Below, in pieces: positions 9,600 through 21,800 of a stretch of 64,000 nt of DNA. The notes under the pieces are model-generated. The model did no database searches and was not told the origin of the DNA. It saw only the letters and a program-made list of their open reading frames with translations. Each line of letters opens with the position of its first letter. The stretch's first letter is position 1. Source of the stretch: Ryuthela nishihirai (taxonomy: Eukaryota > Arthropoda > Arachnida > Araneae > Heptathelidae); contig JAWZYU010000020.1 in assembly GCA_038380435.1 (NCBI GenBank), positions 40,146,307 through 40,210,306 of the forward strand. Direction: 5' to 3'. A program made the position numbers and the translations under genes.

Positions 9600-9813
9600 G
9601 TCATAAGATGGAGCCACCATCCCGATGTGGAACTCCATCCATTTCACCTATCGAAAGCAACACCGATCGCATCGTGGGAGGAGAAGAAGCAATTCCTGGT
9701 AGTTGGCCTTGGCAAATTGCCCTTCATAAAGCAACCACTTTACCCTCAGGACAGTTTTGTGGAGGAACTCTATTAAACAACTTCTGGGTGGTCACCGCAG
9801 GTCACTGTGTCCA
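9600..9813 (+). CDS. Serine protease exon 1 of the visible five (activation site, His57)
   Basis: The acceptor AG is at 9598-9599 and the donor GT at 9814-9815. Two bases complete an upstream codon, then come 70 codons and two bases of the next. The exon encodes a pro-segment with Cys1 (SRCGTPS), the cleavage site TDR|IVGG, the SWPWQI strand, Cys42 (FCGG) and the catalytic His in TAGHC. The usual motif is TAAHC, so Ala to Gly is a conservative change. The acceptor lies only about 33 bp downstream of a SINE-B tail (9434-9566). The ATG at 9608 is internal and is not the start. Confidence 0.9.
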
Positions 9814-12800
9814 GTAAGAACACGACATTTTCCTTCATTTTTTTACTGTTTTTAATCAATAGGAAACTAAAAAATCGATAAAGAAGTTATTATTATCAGA
9901 CACTGACGTTTAAGCTTATATACTTTTAATGCTCCTTTCCTTCCTTTGGGCTACTAAGCCTAGATCGAATATGTCATTTATAAAAACTACTTTTTTTTAT
10001 CTCGCTGTCGTTTGAGAAACGTTAAATCCGATTATTTTTATATCACGGTTATAAACGAGCTTTAAAACCGCAGAGGAGGAAAAGGTTTGTTTTGGTTCTA
10101 TTTCTTCTCTTTCTTCTCTTCGCCAACTTCTTCGTGTACGAAGTGAATATGAAAACGATCGGTGAAGAGATTTAGACATTCTTTTCCCTTTTCTTGTGTG
10201 TGTTCCTTTTTCTACCCTTTATTGATTTTTTGCCACTCGTCAATCAAAACTGTCATGACTGAAGAATCACTGCTTTGAAAAGTGTTAATTTTTAACCTCG
10301 AAATGCGAAAATATCAGATTGTTTCTTTCATATGCGTGCAACAAAATTTTGGTGTTTCAAAAGAAACAATGTTTCATGGAAGAAAAATGAGCTTCGCTGA
10401 TGAGTGGGATTTGAACGCAAGAAGTTATACTATCACTAAGCCAGGGGTGGGCAAATAGAGACCCGTGGGCCACAATCGGCCCACCCGTGGGCCACATTCA
10501 GTTTTTTGTGGCCCGCCAAGACAGTCAGAAAAATCCGCCTTGAACCGAGATTTCCTTCCCGTGCGCGACCGAAGATTCGTCTCGTATTTTCCACTAGGAC
10601 GGCCACGTCAATACGCATGCGCAGTGTAGATACGAAAACAATTGCCCACCCCTGCACTAAGCTATCAGAAGCTCGGTCATTTATCCACTGATTCAGTTAT
10701 AAAGTATCACAGGAAAATGTCATGTAGGCAAGAAACACTTAAAATATTAGTTTTTGTGCTGAGTGGGATTCGAACCCACGTCTGCTAGAAATATGCAGTG
10801 TATGATCACAACTACACCATCAGCGACTGGTCATTTTTTCAGCAATGTGACGTATAGACATTCTCGCATATTTTTGTTGATTTGCTGCTACCGCCATCTG
10901 TCGGGAATCGGGCACCCAGTTGCCTCATAGGATGGAAATAATATTTGTCACTCGCATTCATAAATAATAATATATAAATACCCCCTCAAGCAGCTGCTTG
11001 TCACAGAGGTCTGACAGGAGCTTGTCAGCTTAATATGCCACAGTAGAAGGTCTGAGAGGATGGCAGGACCTCAGCAGAAAAACGACACACACATACATGC
11101 CTTACCCGGGACTCGAACCCAGGTCCCTTAGATCATTAGCCAAGCGCGCTAACCACTCGGCCATGGGACGGCCACTCACATTCATAGCATTATATAAATA
11201 ATTCAGTAATAACCTATTACGGGAAAATGTCCTCCAGACAAGAAACACTTGCAATAATTTGCTGAAGAATCAAAGGACGAAAATAAAAATCCAGGAACTA
11301 ATCAACAAAAAGATGTGGAAATGTCTATAAGTCGCAATGCTGAAGAAAATGGTATCAGTAGTGATTAATCATATCTGGTATGTTTCAGAGAGGTGTGGGA
11401 TCGAATCCCACTCTGAAAAAACCAAATATTTCTTAGCTCTTACTTATATAATGCCGTGAGCGTAGGTGACTAATATTACTTCCATCATACAAGGTAGCTT
11501 TATTGCCCGATTCCAGACATAGATGGCGCCATCAACAAAAATATGCGGAAATGCCTATATGTCACATTGCTGAAAAAATAATGATTAGCCGCTGATGGTG
11601 TGGTGTAGTGGTTATCATATCAAGCATCTTTTGGGGAGATGAAAGTTCGAATCCCCCTCAGAGAAAAACCAAATTATCTTCAGCTCGTTATTTCAAATTT
11701 ATCCACTAATTGTGACTTTTAAATCTTCCTGTCCTTGTCGCTCATGGCGCCATCTATGCTCGGGAAAGGCAACTTATTTAATAACCATCAATATATAAAG
11801 ATGCTAAATAAGGAAGACACTCGCTCTAAAGCGTTGTTAATGCAAGAATCAATCAATAATAACTACAGAAATTACCTGTTGACATTTAATTCAAGAAATA
11901 TTTTGTGTAAAAAATTAGTTTGGCCGATGAATGAAGTTCGAACCCACGCAGAAATAACGGTTTAGCTTGAGGGACTTCTTTATTTAGCATCAATATATTG
12001 AGCAATCTTGGATAAGTTGCTTCTCCCTACCAAAGGTGGCGGTAGGAGTGGCACATTCAGGAAGATTTAAAAGTCATAATTAGTAGATAAGTGACTGAGC
12101 TGGCGATAACTTAGTGTATGTAGGTTCGAATCCCACTCATCGGCGAAATTCTTTTCCTTTCCATAAAACCATTTCTTGGCTTAAATGTCAACCGATAATC
12201 TGAATATTTTTTATTGATTAAAATTGTTTTAATTCACTTAAATGATGAAATGAAATTGTTAATGAAATGAAATTATATATGAATCGAATTTGCTTTATGA
12301 ATTTTTTCCCAATGCGAAGTGTCTGTTGAAAGAAGAGTGGTCATCAGATGTATAGGGTCATTATAAAAGAATACATTTATTTCAAAAGCGCTGTATTTTA
12401 TTAAATAATTAAATAATGAAGATAATTAATTGTAATACAAAATATTAAGAAATTCTCAAAGTTCATTTTGTGTTCCACAGATTTCAATGCGGGTGTCATT
12501 GGTGAATGCATATATTTTAAAGCGCATTGGTAGTGTGATATTCAATTTCCTTTCATACTCGGGGCTGGGTCTCAGCCGGAAGCGCAGAAAAAATTGTAAA
12601 AATTGTAATCTGCAGTTCTCAGATTCGAGTTCCAGCTGAGCCAGCGTTGAGATTTATCTCCACAAATCCCTTATCCTGCCCTCGGTCAGTAGGGGACACC
12701 GATGGGCTTAGAAAAGCAGCCGTTCCTCAGATAAGATTTAAGGCGTGACTCCCTGCCCCTAGAATACAAGTTTTTGGCTTTAAAAATGGTTAATTAAAAT

Positions 12801-15800
12801 AATAATTGCTCATGAAGAGAACCGATTGTTAAAGCATTGCTTGACAGAGAAAACTGACGAAATTCTGAATTTTCAGTTTCGGCTCATAGCTGTCCATTGT
12901 TTGCGAAAACAAATTTCTAATCTAAGCCGCAAACCTGATGATTACGAAAAATACAGATCTTACCGGTTTCTCGTTCTCAATTTGTTAATAAGTTGGTATG
13001 ACATCATCACTCGGAAATGGGGCGGAGTGATTTATTCAGTAGGATGGATGTAGTTTCCAGGTTCGAATCCCACCTGGGCCAGCTTTGAGGTTTATCTGTG
13101 GAAAACCCAGCTGTCGGTCCGTAGGAGACACCGATGGGCTTGGAAAGACAGCCGTCCGTCGGATGAGGCATAAAGCTGTGGCTCTGTGTGAGCAATACCT
13201 TGTGCACATTGAAGAACACTCTGGATAGCCTTGATGGGAGGCTACCATCTGTCTCATAATAGTTGTCTAGTGAGTGCCCTACTTTCTGTGAGCCGTTAGA
13301 GTCAGTGTAATCTTGCCTTTAGCTCATTGTGTGTAAAAAAATTTCAGTAATATTTTCTTACCATTTTTTGGTATTTGATTAATAAACGTGCTACTCGTCG
13401 CTTTTAAAATATTCATTAAAATCAGTTTAGAAAAGGATTATCTGTCCAAAGACATGTTTGTACTCTAAGAAAAATGTTTAATGTATGCAGTACAGATGTA
13501 GAAATTCGTAAGTACAAAAATAGAAGTTCACGAAGTATAGAAACCAATAATGCTTTTCGTAAACACTGCTCCTCTATTTTTTTCAAAACAAATATCGGCC
13601 ATTGAAAATTCTGTTGTGAAATACTGATTTTTGTTATTAAATTAATGCTTTTTGATGTCGATATTTCCTGAATCAGAGAACTGTTAAAAAACACCAATCA
13701 GCCTCTCGAATTCGAAATCGTGATCCAATGTTGCAATTCTGAAGGTCGATAGGTGTCATGTCCCTCTAATTTATTTATTTCTATGTATAGTTGCATTTTA
13801 TTGTATTTTTGTTATTGTAAATATTTTAATGTATTTTTGTTATTGAAATATTTTAATGTATTTTTGTTATTGTAAATATTTTTATGTATTTTTGTTATTG
13901 TAAATATTTTTATGAATTTTTGTTATTGTAAATATTTTATTGTATTTTTGTTATTGTAAATATTTTAATGTATTTTTGTTATTGTAAATATTTTAATGTA
14001 TTTTTTGTTATTGTAAATATTTTTATGTATTAAGTGTGTTCTTGGAAGTGCTATTGTGGGGATGTGACTCTTAGATGTTGTTTTCGAGTCAGAGCTAGCT
14101 GCCTGCATGAAAAGATGGATCCCATAAGCCCTTTTATGACCTTTGCGACCCAATGCGGGCCAAGCTGACAATGTGATCGCGGGAGGTGAGCCGCGAAGAA
14201 GGAAACAACAGTCTTGAGCGTAGCTGTCAAAGGAAGGACGTTTGAACACGCATCAAAGGACGCAGCTCTTACTCGAAGAAAACCCTTAAGGCGAGGGTTC
14301 GATTCTAAGTGAGAATCAAGATTCTTGGTGAATCTGATACAGTTCTGTGGATTCTGTGTGAAACACATTGCAGGCAAAGATTAATTATCCTTTCGCCCAG
14401 TTTGAGGTCGGAAAAGCGAGAATCTGCAAAGTGTGCGGTTCTCCACGTCATTGCGTAATTGCTTGCAGCAGCAAAGCAGTAAAGGCCTACATTTACGTGC
14501 TGGGGAGTTGAGAGCATCCCCACCACGTAATTGTATAGAGTGTGAATAAACTGTGTCGTCCCTATACAACTCTGGTACGTGAATTGTTGGACATATTTTT
14601 ATACATCACTTGATGCAGCGAATCTGAGGCATACGTCGGTACGGGTGTAACAACCCACAAACCTGTCATTTCACCGAAGTAAGGGTAAAGGTAATTAAGG
14701 GACAAATTCATCGTCCTCCGGCGACCACGACATTTGGCCCAGCCCATCACATCCGGAGGACAGCCCATCACAATAGGTGAGATTTTTTTTTTCGCATTTG
14801 CCCTAATTCTTGCAATTAAATATCTCTTATGACTATCACTAAGTGAGTTCCATTGCGTCAATGCTTGATGAACTTCTGTTTTTAAATACAAATTTCGACA
14901 TCGTTTTGCTTGGCAATAAACGTTTTTCGAGAATTCAAATGTAAACATCGTTACTTCTGGCCCATCCTATGTGCAAAGAATATCCAAAGAATACATTTAT
15001 AGCAAGATCTTTTGCAATAAACTATATCTTAACAATCAATGTAAATAATTGTATGAAAAAGTGATTTTGATATTACTCAAAGCAGCTGCCTGCTCATAGC
15101 AATCCAATGCGTTGGGTTGTTTTACCTCTGAGTGGCATTTTTTGCACAAAATGGGCTAAATGAAGAGCTTTCAAGAACCCCAAGGGCTCAGCGAAGATTG
15201 TGGGAAGGAAATCCAGTGGACAGCTTTTACGATAAAGAGACAAACTTCCCGTCAAGGCCACGCAGCGTGTTCTTTTTAACACGCTGAATGCCACGTCATT
15301 CATTTATGAATGAGGCTAATTGTTCGACCGTTTTAAGTTCGGCCATTTTCATGAGGGGAGGAATGACACGGCATTAACATCACAAGTGATAAAATAATTA
15401 ACATAAAATGACATTTAAAGGTAGAAATGATTACAATTGAAGAAAAAAGTAACATGGTCCCAGAGAAAATCTTAATTAAATCAGCTTAGCACGCAGTGTA
15501 GTGTGTTACGGTGCACATGGTATGGCTATCCTGCACACAGGGCCACGGCTCAACGTCCAATCCGATGAACAGAGGTCTTTCCAAGCCCAGTTGTGTTCGC
15601 TTCTTCACTGAGGGCTTGAAAGGATTTAGTGGAGAAAATTCACAACTCTGGCAGTGTTGGAACTCGAACCAGGGAGTTACAGATTACGATAACAATTCTA
15701 CAGACCTTAAAATATGTTATTGAAAGTTCGAAATTTTTTGAAAAATTATTATTTACTGATTCAAACTTTTATTGAAATGTAAAGATTATATATAGTTTAA

Positions 15801-18800
15801 CAGAATTGCTTTAGGTCACAAAATAAAAGACGTTTTCTTGTTTGGATTCCTCTAGAGGTCTGTCAACTAGTGACATTAGACTTCACGTTGGAAGTCACAG
15901 TGAATTTGATGAGGAAGTAGGGGAACTCGTAAGGTATCCGTCGAAAATCATCCTGCATCCGAAATTCAGAAAGATACTTCTTCAGGTAATTGCCTAATCA
16001 ATTTCTCTGAATTAGTTGTATGAACTAAAAAAAAAATAGTAATATTTATCGTTTTTTTTCCTTAAAAAAGCATGTAACACACACTCCAAAAAAACCAAAT
16101 ATTTAATTTCGGAAAGCCTTCCTCGATAAAAGTTTCTGAAGAAAGCACTAACCCGAAACTTTTCTCGTTTCACTACAATTATTGTCACGTAAATTGTTTT
16201 ATAGCTGAAATCAAACTTGAACCTGATCCCAACCTGAACCCATTATTATTTTCGGCAAATAAGGGCTGATTTGAGAAGTTTTTGCAGCACTGTAAGATTT
16301 AAAAGTGAAGCTGCAAGTGCAGATCAATCTGCATCCAACCGATACCCTGCAGAACTGCTCAGCGTCATTAAGCAACACTTCCTATAAGAGCAGGTCGGTG
16401 GACCTAGTATGACGTCACCATAGGTACAGTCGCCCAAAAAAGTATCCGAACACTATGACACTATGGTTAATACAGAATTCAGAAAAAATATATGGCAACG
16501 ATTTTTTTTTAGAAATTAGTGATCTGGCAACCTTCGTGTCACGTGACACGAAGGTTGCCAGATCACTAATTGTTCTGTAATCAACCTTAGTGTTCGGATA
16601 CTTTTTGAGCGACTGTAGTCTTGTAATGTAGAAAATTCTTATACAATTTTTTCTATTATTATTACTGGTGTGCTCTTAGAGCAATATTTTTATTAATGTT
16701 TATTTATAAATATGTTTTATTTAGAAGAAAAATTATTTGATATAAATAATATAATTATAATTTATATTATTTATATTAATTATCATAATGCTAATAAATG
16801 CGAATAATTTTTCTTCTAAATAAGGTATATTTATAAATAAGCATTAGTGTAAAAGTACACCACCCATAATAATAGAAAGAAATATATAAGAATTATCTAT
16901 GTTACAGGACTATACTGCTCACAAAAATTAGGGGATATTTTTATCGCTTCATATTCATTTTAAAATATCCCCTAATTTTTGTGAGCAGTATATTTATGCT
17001 GATGTCGTAACCTGGTCCTCCATTTATGCTGATGTCGTAACCTGGCCTTCCATTGTAGGAGGGGTTGCATCCAGGCGGAAAGCTACTCCGCAAAGCAAGT
17101 ATTCAATGCCGACAAGATGGGTCTGTAATGGAAACGGATGCCAACAAGGACTTTTATTTTCAAAGGAGGAGAGGAAGGCTCCAGTTTCAAAGTTTCTAAA
17201 GTTCGTCTAACCCTATTATTCTGTGGCAACGCAGAAGGTGACTTCCAAATCGCCTTCTGCTTTGCCACAAAGAGGTTCTTTTGGTGAGAAGGACCAAGCT
17301 TGGTTTATTTTTGAAAATAAATCAAATGAAAAATTCCGTTTTCCAAATGTTTCCCTCGCACCACCCTGGATCCTCTTCCCTTATCGCTGGTTAAAAAAAA
17401 GACGCCAAAATGAAAACAATAACTTTTCCTTTGTTTGCAAACGAGCTAAACATTTACACTTTAATGCAAATATTTTTGCTTTAACGTCAAATGAATCTGA
17501 CAGGATCTTCAGCTGTTTCCTTCCGCGTTAAAATAGAAATTTGCTTCGTTTCAAAACAAATATAAAGCTTTAGAATTGTACTCGATTCCATGTATGCTTG
17601 CCACGAAATTGTCAAATATCATATCTAGGGTGTCCATATTTCGATTGATAAAAATCGTAACATTTCCCTAAATGTTCTGGTTTCAGCTTTCTGAATCGAG
17701 GCAGGGCCTACGTCTATCCGACGGACGGCTGCTTTCCATCCATTCTCAGAACTTTCCAAGCATCAACTGTGCATTCTCTTAGTCTCCCCAAATGCCATTC
17801 ACATTATGCTACTGTAAACATTATTCCGAATTTGTAGATCAAATATTATCCAGTTGCAAGAGAACTGAGTTTGCATCGGTACAAGTGTTCACAACGTTCA
17901 AGTTATCAGGAATCGTTTACGTGAAGCAATACATCGCATCAGACGTCCGTTTAGACGCGTAATGCGAGAAAGGCATTAGCTGAAGCGCATTAGTCGAATC
18001 GTCGATCGATTGAAGGCTGTATCCTTTAATTTTGTCTTCACCTATACTATGACACAGCTATTCGCATCTACTGATCTCTTATCGCTTCTACAATGTGCAT
18101 GAAGTGTATTAATTGCAGGGGTGGGGTGGCTCAGTCGGTAGCGCGCCAGGCTCGTAATCTGTAGTTCCCAGGTTCGAGTCCCAGCTGGGTCAGCGTTGAG
18201 ATTTATCTCCACAAAATTCCCCGTCCTGCCCACGGTCAGTAGGGGACACCGATGGGCTTGGAAAGGCCGCCGTCCGTTGGATGGGACGTTAAGCCGTGGC
18301 CCCGTGTGCGGGAGAGCCATACCCTGTGCACGTTAAAGAACACGCTGGATGGCCTTGACGGGAAGCTACCATCTGTCTCCCAACAGCTGTTCCAGTGGGT
18401 CCCCTCCCCCAACCTTCTCTGAGCCTTCGAGGTCCATGTGACCTGGCCATTTAGCCCATGGTGTGCAAAAAAGTGCCGCTCAGAGGTAAAACAACCCAAC
18501 CCAACGTATTAACTGCAAGGAGTGTGATGGTCTCGGGGTGGGGGGTGGGATATGGCTTCACTCGGGAAAAGATATCGTTTTGATAGAAAGCTTTAAGCAC
18601 CATTTTTAACAGTGTCACCATTCTTGTATTTTGTCATTTTCAAGGAAATGAATATAACGATCATAAGAAATTACCTCAGAAAGTAATTAATATTTAAACA
18701 ATAAGTATTGTTTCAAACCATTTATTAAAATAGACATTTCCGAAATTTTAATCATAATAATTATTTTAATATTAGACAAGTATGAAGGATTTTCATGAAA

Positions 18801-21800
18801 TAAAATACTTTACTGTTAAATATTCCAGCCAAAATAACTTTAAAAACTGAATATTGTTGAAAACTGAAATTTAAATGCATTAGATTAGGTCCCGCCAACC
18901 TCACAGACCATTTACTATGGCATATAAATTGACAGGCTATTGTCAGACCTCTGTGACAAGCAACTGCTTGAGGGAGTATTTATTTTTTTTTATTTTATGA
19001 TCTTTATCTTCCGTCACGTTTTTCCATTTTAAACTTTCAAAGACTTTAGCTGAGTGCTATAGCACCCTACACTTCCCTCCCCTTTCCCTGAATATGCACC
19101 TTGTTACAACATAGGGTATCGTTATTCCAAGTTGAACCAGACATGAAACCCATTGTACGTTATGGTGCAAAAATCCTTAAAAAAGCAGTTTCTAACAATA
19201 GAGTTGGTTCAGTCGGCAGTGGTGCCAGGCATAATCTGATGGCCCAATGTTCGAGTCCCAATTGTGCACAAGTTCAGACTGTCTCCGCTAACTACTCAAC
19301 CTCGGTGTGAACGGGAACACTGATGAGCTTGAAAGACGCTCAGATGTGGCATTAAATCGTGATCTGTGTGTAGGTTAGCCAAACCCTGTGCATGTTAAAG
19401 AGCGCTGTGAATGGCCTTGACAGGCGCTTTCATCTATTTTCTAACAGTAATCCAGTAGGTCACCAATCCCAACCTTTTCCGAAATCTTTGGCCCCTATGA
19501 CTTGTCTATTTTGCCCATTGTGTGCAAAAAAACGCAACTCAGAGGTAAAAATAATCTATCCCAATAGGAGTTTCCACCACATTCTACTACATATCGATAA
19601 ATTTGTTACTCATAAAAGATTTGGACTGTTATCCTTCAATCAGAAGTTCATAAATTCAGGTAATAATAATAATAAGGAACATAACCACGAAACTAAACCC
19701 AGGATTTAGTTTCGTGGGGGGGGGGGAGTTTTACCTGACAGGAAAGATTAAAATGAGATTCTATGTGGAATAAAGTTTTATAGTTGTGTTTTAAATCTTA
19801 TTTTAGTGTCGGACATATATATATAATAACCCACACAACCACAATCTCCATATAATATCCATAAGATATCTAAGATGACCAGTAGACATCCACTGGTCAT
19901 CTTAGATATCTTATGGATATTATATGGAGATTGTGGTTGTGTAGAATTATAGAAATACACCTGTTTTGAATTTCAAAGCAGGTAGACAAGTTTGAGATTT
20001 TGATATACGAATTATGTTACTTTATGTCTTAAAATTAGTGATAATTACCTGTGCAGTTAACATACTTCATTTAAGAAACGCACCAAAATTTTAAATATCA
20101 AAATCCAGTCTGTGCTTTTATTCGTATGCTTCTTTGAAATTAATTTTATAAATGTCTGAAATGTAAAAGTTCTAATTCTAAAATGTAATAAAACAAGTCT
20201 AACATTGCTGAAATTTAATACTTTGTCCTAAATAGTTAAGAAATTTTTAAGTTTTGAATAACAAACTTTTCAATTAACACATTGCAGCAAGATTTCTTAA
20301 ACCATTTCCTTTTATTTCTGAAACAGAATGACTTAGCTCTCATCAAGCTTAACTCTCCTGTCAACTATTCTGATACCATCAGTCCTATCTGTTTGCCTTC
20401 GGATGAAGACTCTCTAGTTGATGGGGACAAATGCTACGTCACCGGATGGGGTACAACTTATGGTAAGCATTTTTTTCCGACCCCCCAATTTATCTTCAAA
20501 TAAAAATATTTAATTTTAACGAATACCAATATCACAAAAATATCAGTTTAACGAAATAAAATTTATCCTTGCAGAACAAAAAATGACTAGTATAACAAAA
20601 TTTTTAAAAATCCTTAAATATGTACAATGTATATTTTGACATCTGGCAACGCTACAGTAAGTTAAACGACGTGAAATATCTAACCAATCACAGCATTATG
20701 AATCATGTGCTATTGTATAGCGCCTAGCACGCATTTTTTGCTGCTCTCACTGTGTGGAATAGTTGCTCCCTATACCTGCCAGCAAAATGATTTAAAACCC
20801 TCCTGATGTTTACACATTTTTTCCTTGTGTAAATCCTGGCAGATTAACCCTTACTACAGTAAGGGTTAATCTGCCACGTGTCACTAGAAGACCACCTAGC
20901 TCTGGTGAGAACATGTTCAAGCCACCAGGAGGGTTAAAGAGCGTTACATTGTCCTAACGTGAAAGATTTTCAAACTTGGAGATCTACACGTTCTGATTAT
21001 ATTGCATTTTAAGTAAAGGTAACGTCAACATAAAGTTCTTTCAAAGCAGTTCTATTTCATGCGTTTTATCATTCGTTAAATTTAATTTTTATACTTGCTC
21101 GTTATTATTACAGTTTTAATTAAGTTCTTTAGTTTCGTTATTAGCAGCCAATATTGCGCAAAGTCTTCGTCGTTTCGTAATCACGTGGAAAGATATTCTC
21201 GAAAATGTGTTGCAGACTTGGGAAATCATTTAAGAATTTAGAGAGATACGTTTTTGGAATAGACAGTTAAAAAAATTACACCTTTTAAAGTAAATTCTAA
21301 TACATGGTAAAGTTCTCTCACAATGATTATTTCGTTGTAAAAATTATTATTCGTAGTATGTAATTTTGGTCACCCACTCGATTTAATTATACTGACATTT
21401 CACTCTATTATGTCTATATGCAAAACACAGATATAGAAAGTAGCCAAGTGAACATCTTACCGTGGAAATCCTCAGTCTATCCACCAGAGACGCTTTCATA
21501 TAGCTCGCTAACTCAACGGGGAAAGGAATAAGTGATATTCTTAAACACATACGATACCACAGTTCCTGTAGGGAGTTCAACTCATCTGCAGTCTTTACTT
21601 TTATTCCTGCTCTGTAGAAAATTGCTGGTTGTGTTTTAATGCTATCCTCTGTATTTCATCGCACAAATACAGGGTGATTCAAAAGGTCTTAGACAAACTG
21701 TAAAGGTAGGTCAGGAATACAAAAACAAACCATTTTTATATAGGAACGTATAACGCAAAAGCCACCCGAGTGTGCTAGAGGGCGTTATTTGCCAGAAATT

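Larger units (their letters stand above)
10395..12160. repeat. Cluster of tRNA-like SINE-C copies in both orientations
   Basis: At least five degenerate tRNA-like segments, each with a B-box stem-loop of the type gtgggttcgaatcccac: about 10395-10441 with 10663-10720 (split), 10760-10826 (minus), 11345-11425 (plus), 11590-11665 (plus) and 11930-12150. Several share an upstream module with tcaacaaaaatatgcgg and cacattgctgaaaaaat, seen inverted at 10826-10945 and direct at 11500-11590. The acceptor and anticodon stems are mispaired, so these are tRNA-derived repeats and not functional tRNA genes. Confidence 0.6.

Noticed and set aside
9435..9776. 113-codon open frame running from SINE-B into the protease exon
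   Set aside because: It uses a different frame from the protease and crosses the splice acceptor; chance overlap.
10760..10826. tRNA-like fold with a perfect T arm (minus strand)
   Set aside because: The acceptor stem pairs over only 5 bp and the anticodon stem-loop has the wrong size. It is preceded by a repeated module, so it is a tRNA-derived repeat.
13753..14650. Complete LTR retrotransposon
   Set aside because: No second LTR, no gag/pol frames and no target duplication, so at most a solo LTR, listed with low confidence.
18120..18195. tRNA gene at the head of SINE-A
   Set aside because: A and B boxes are good, but the cloverleaf does not close and the sequence continues into the SINE body in many copies.
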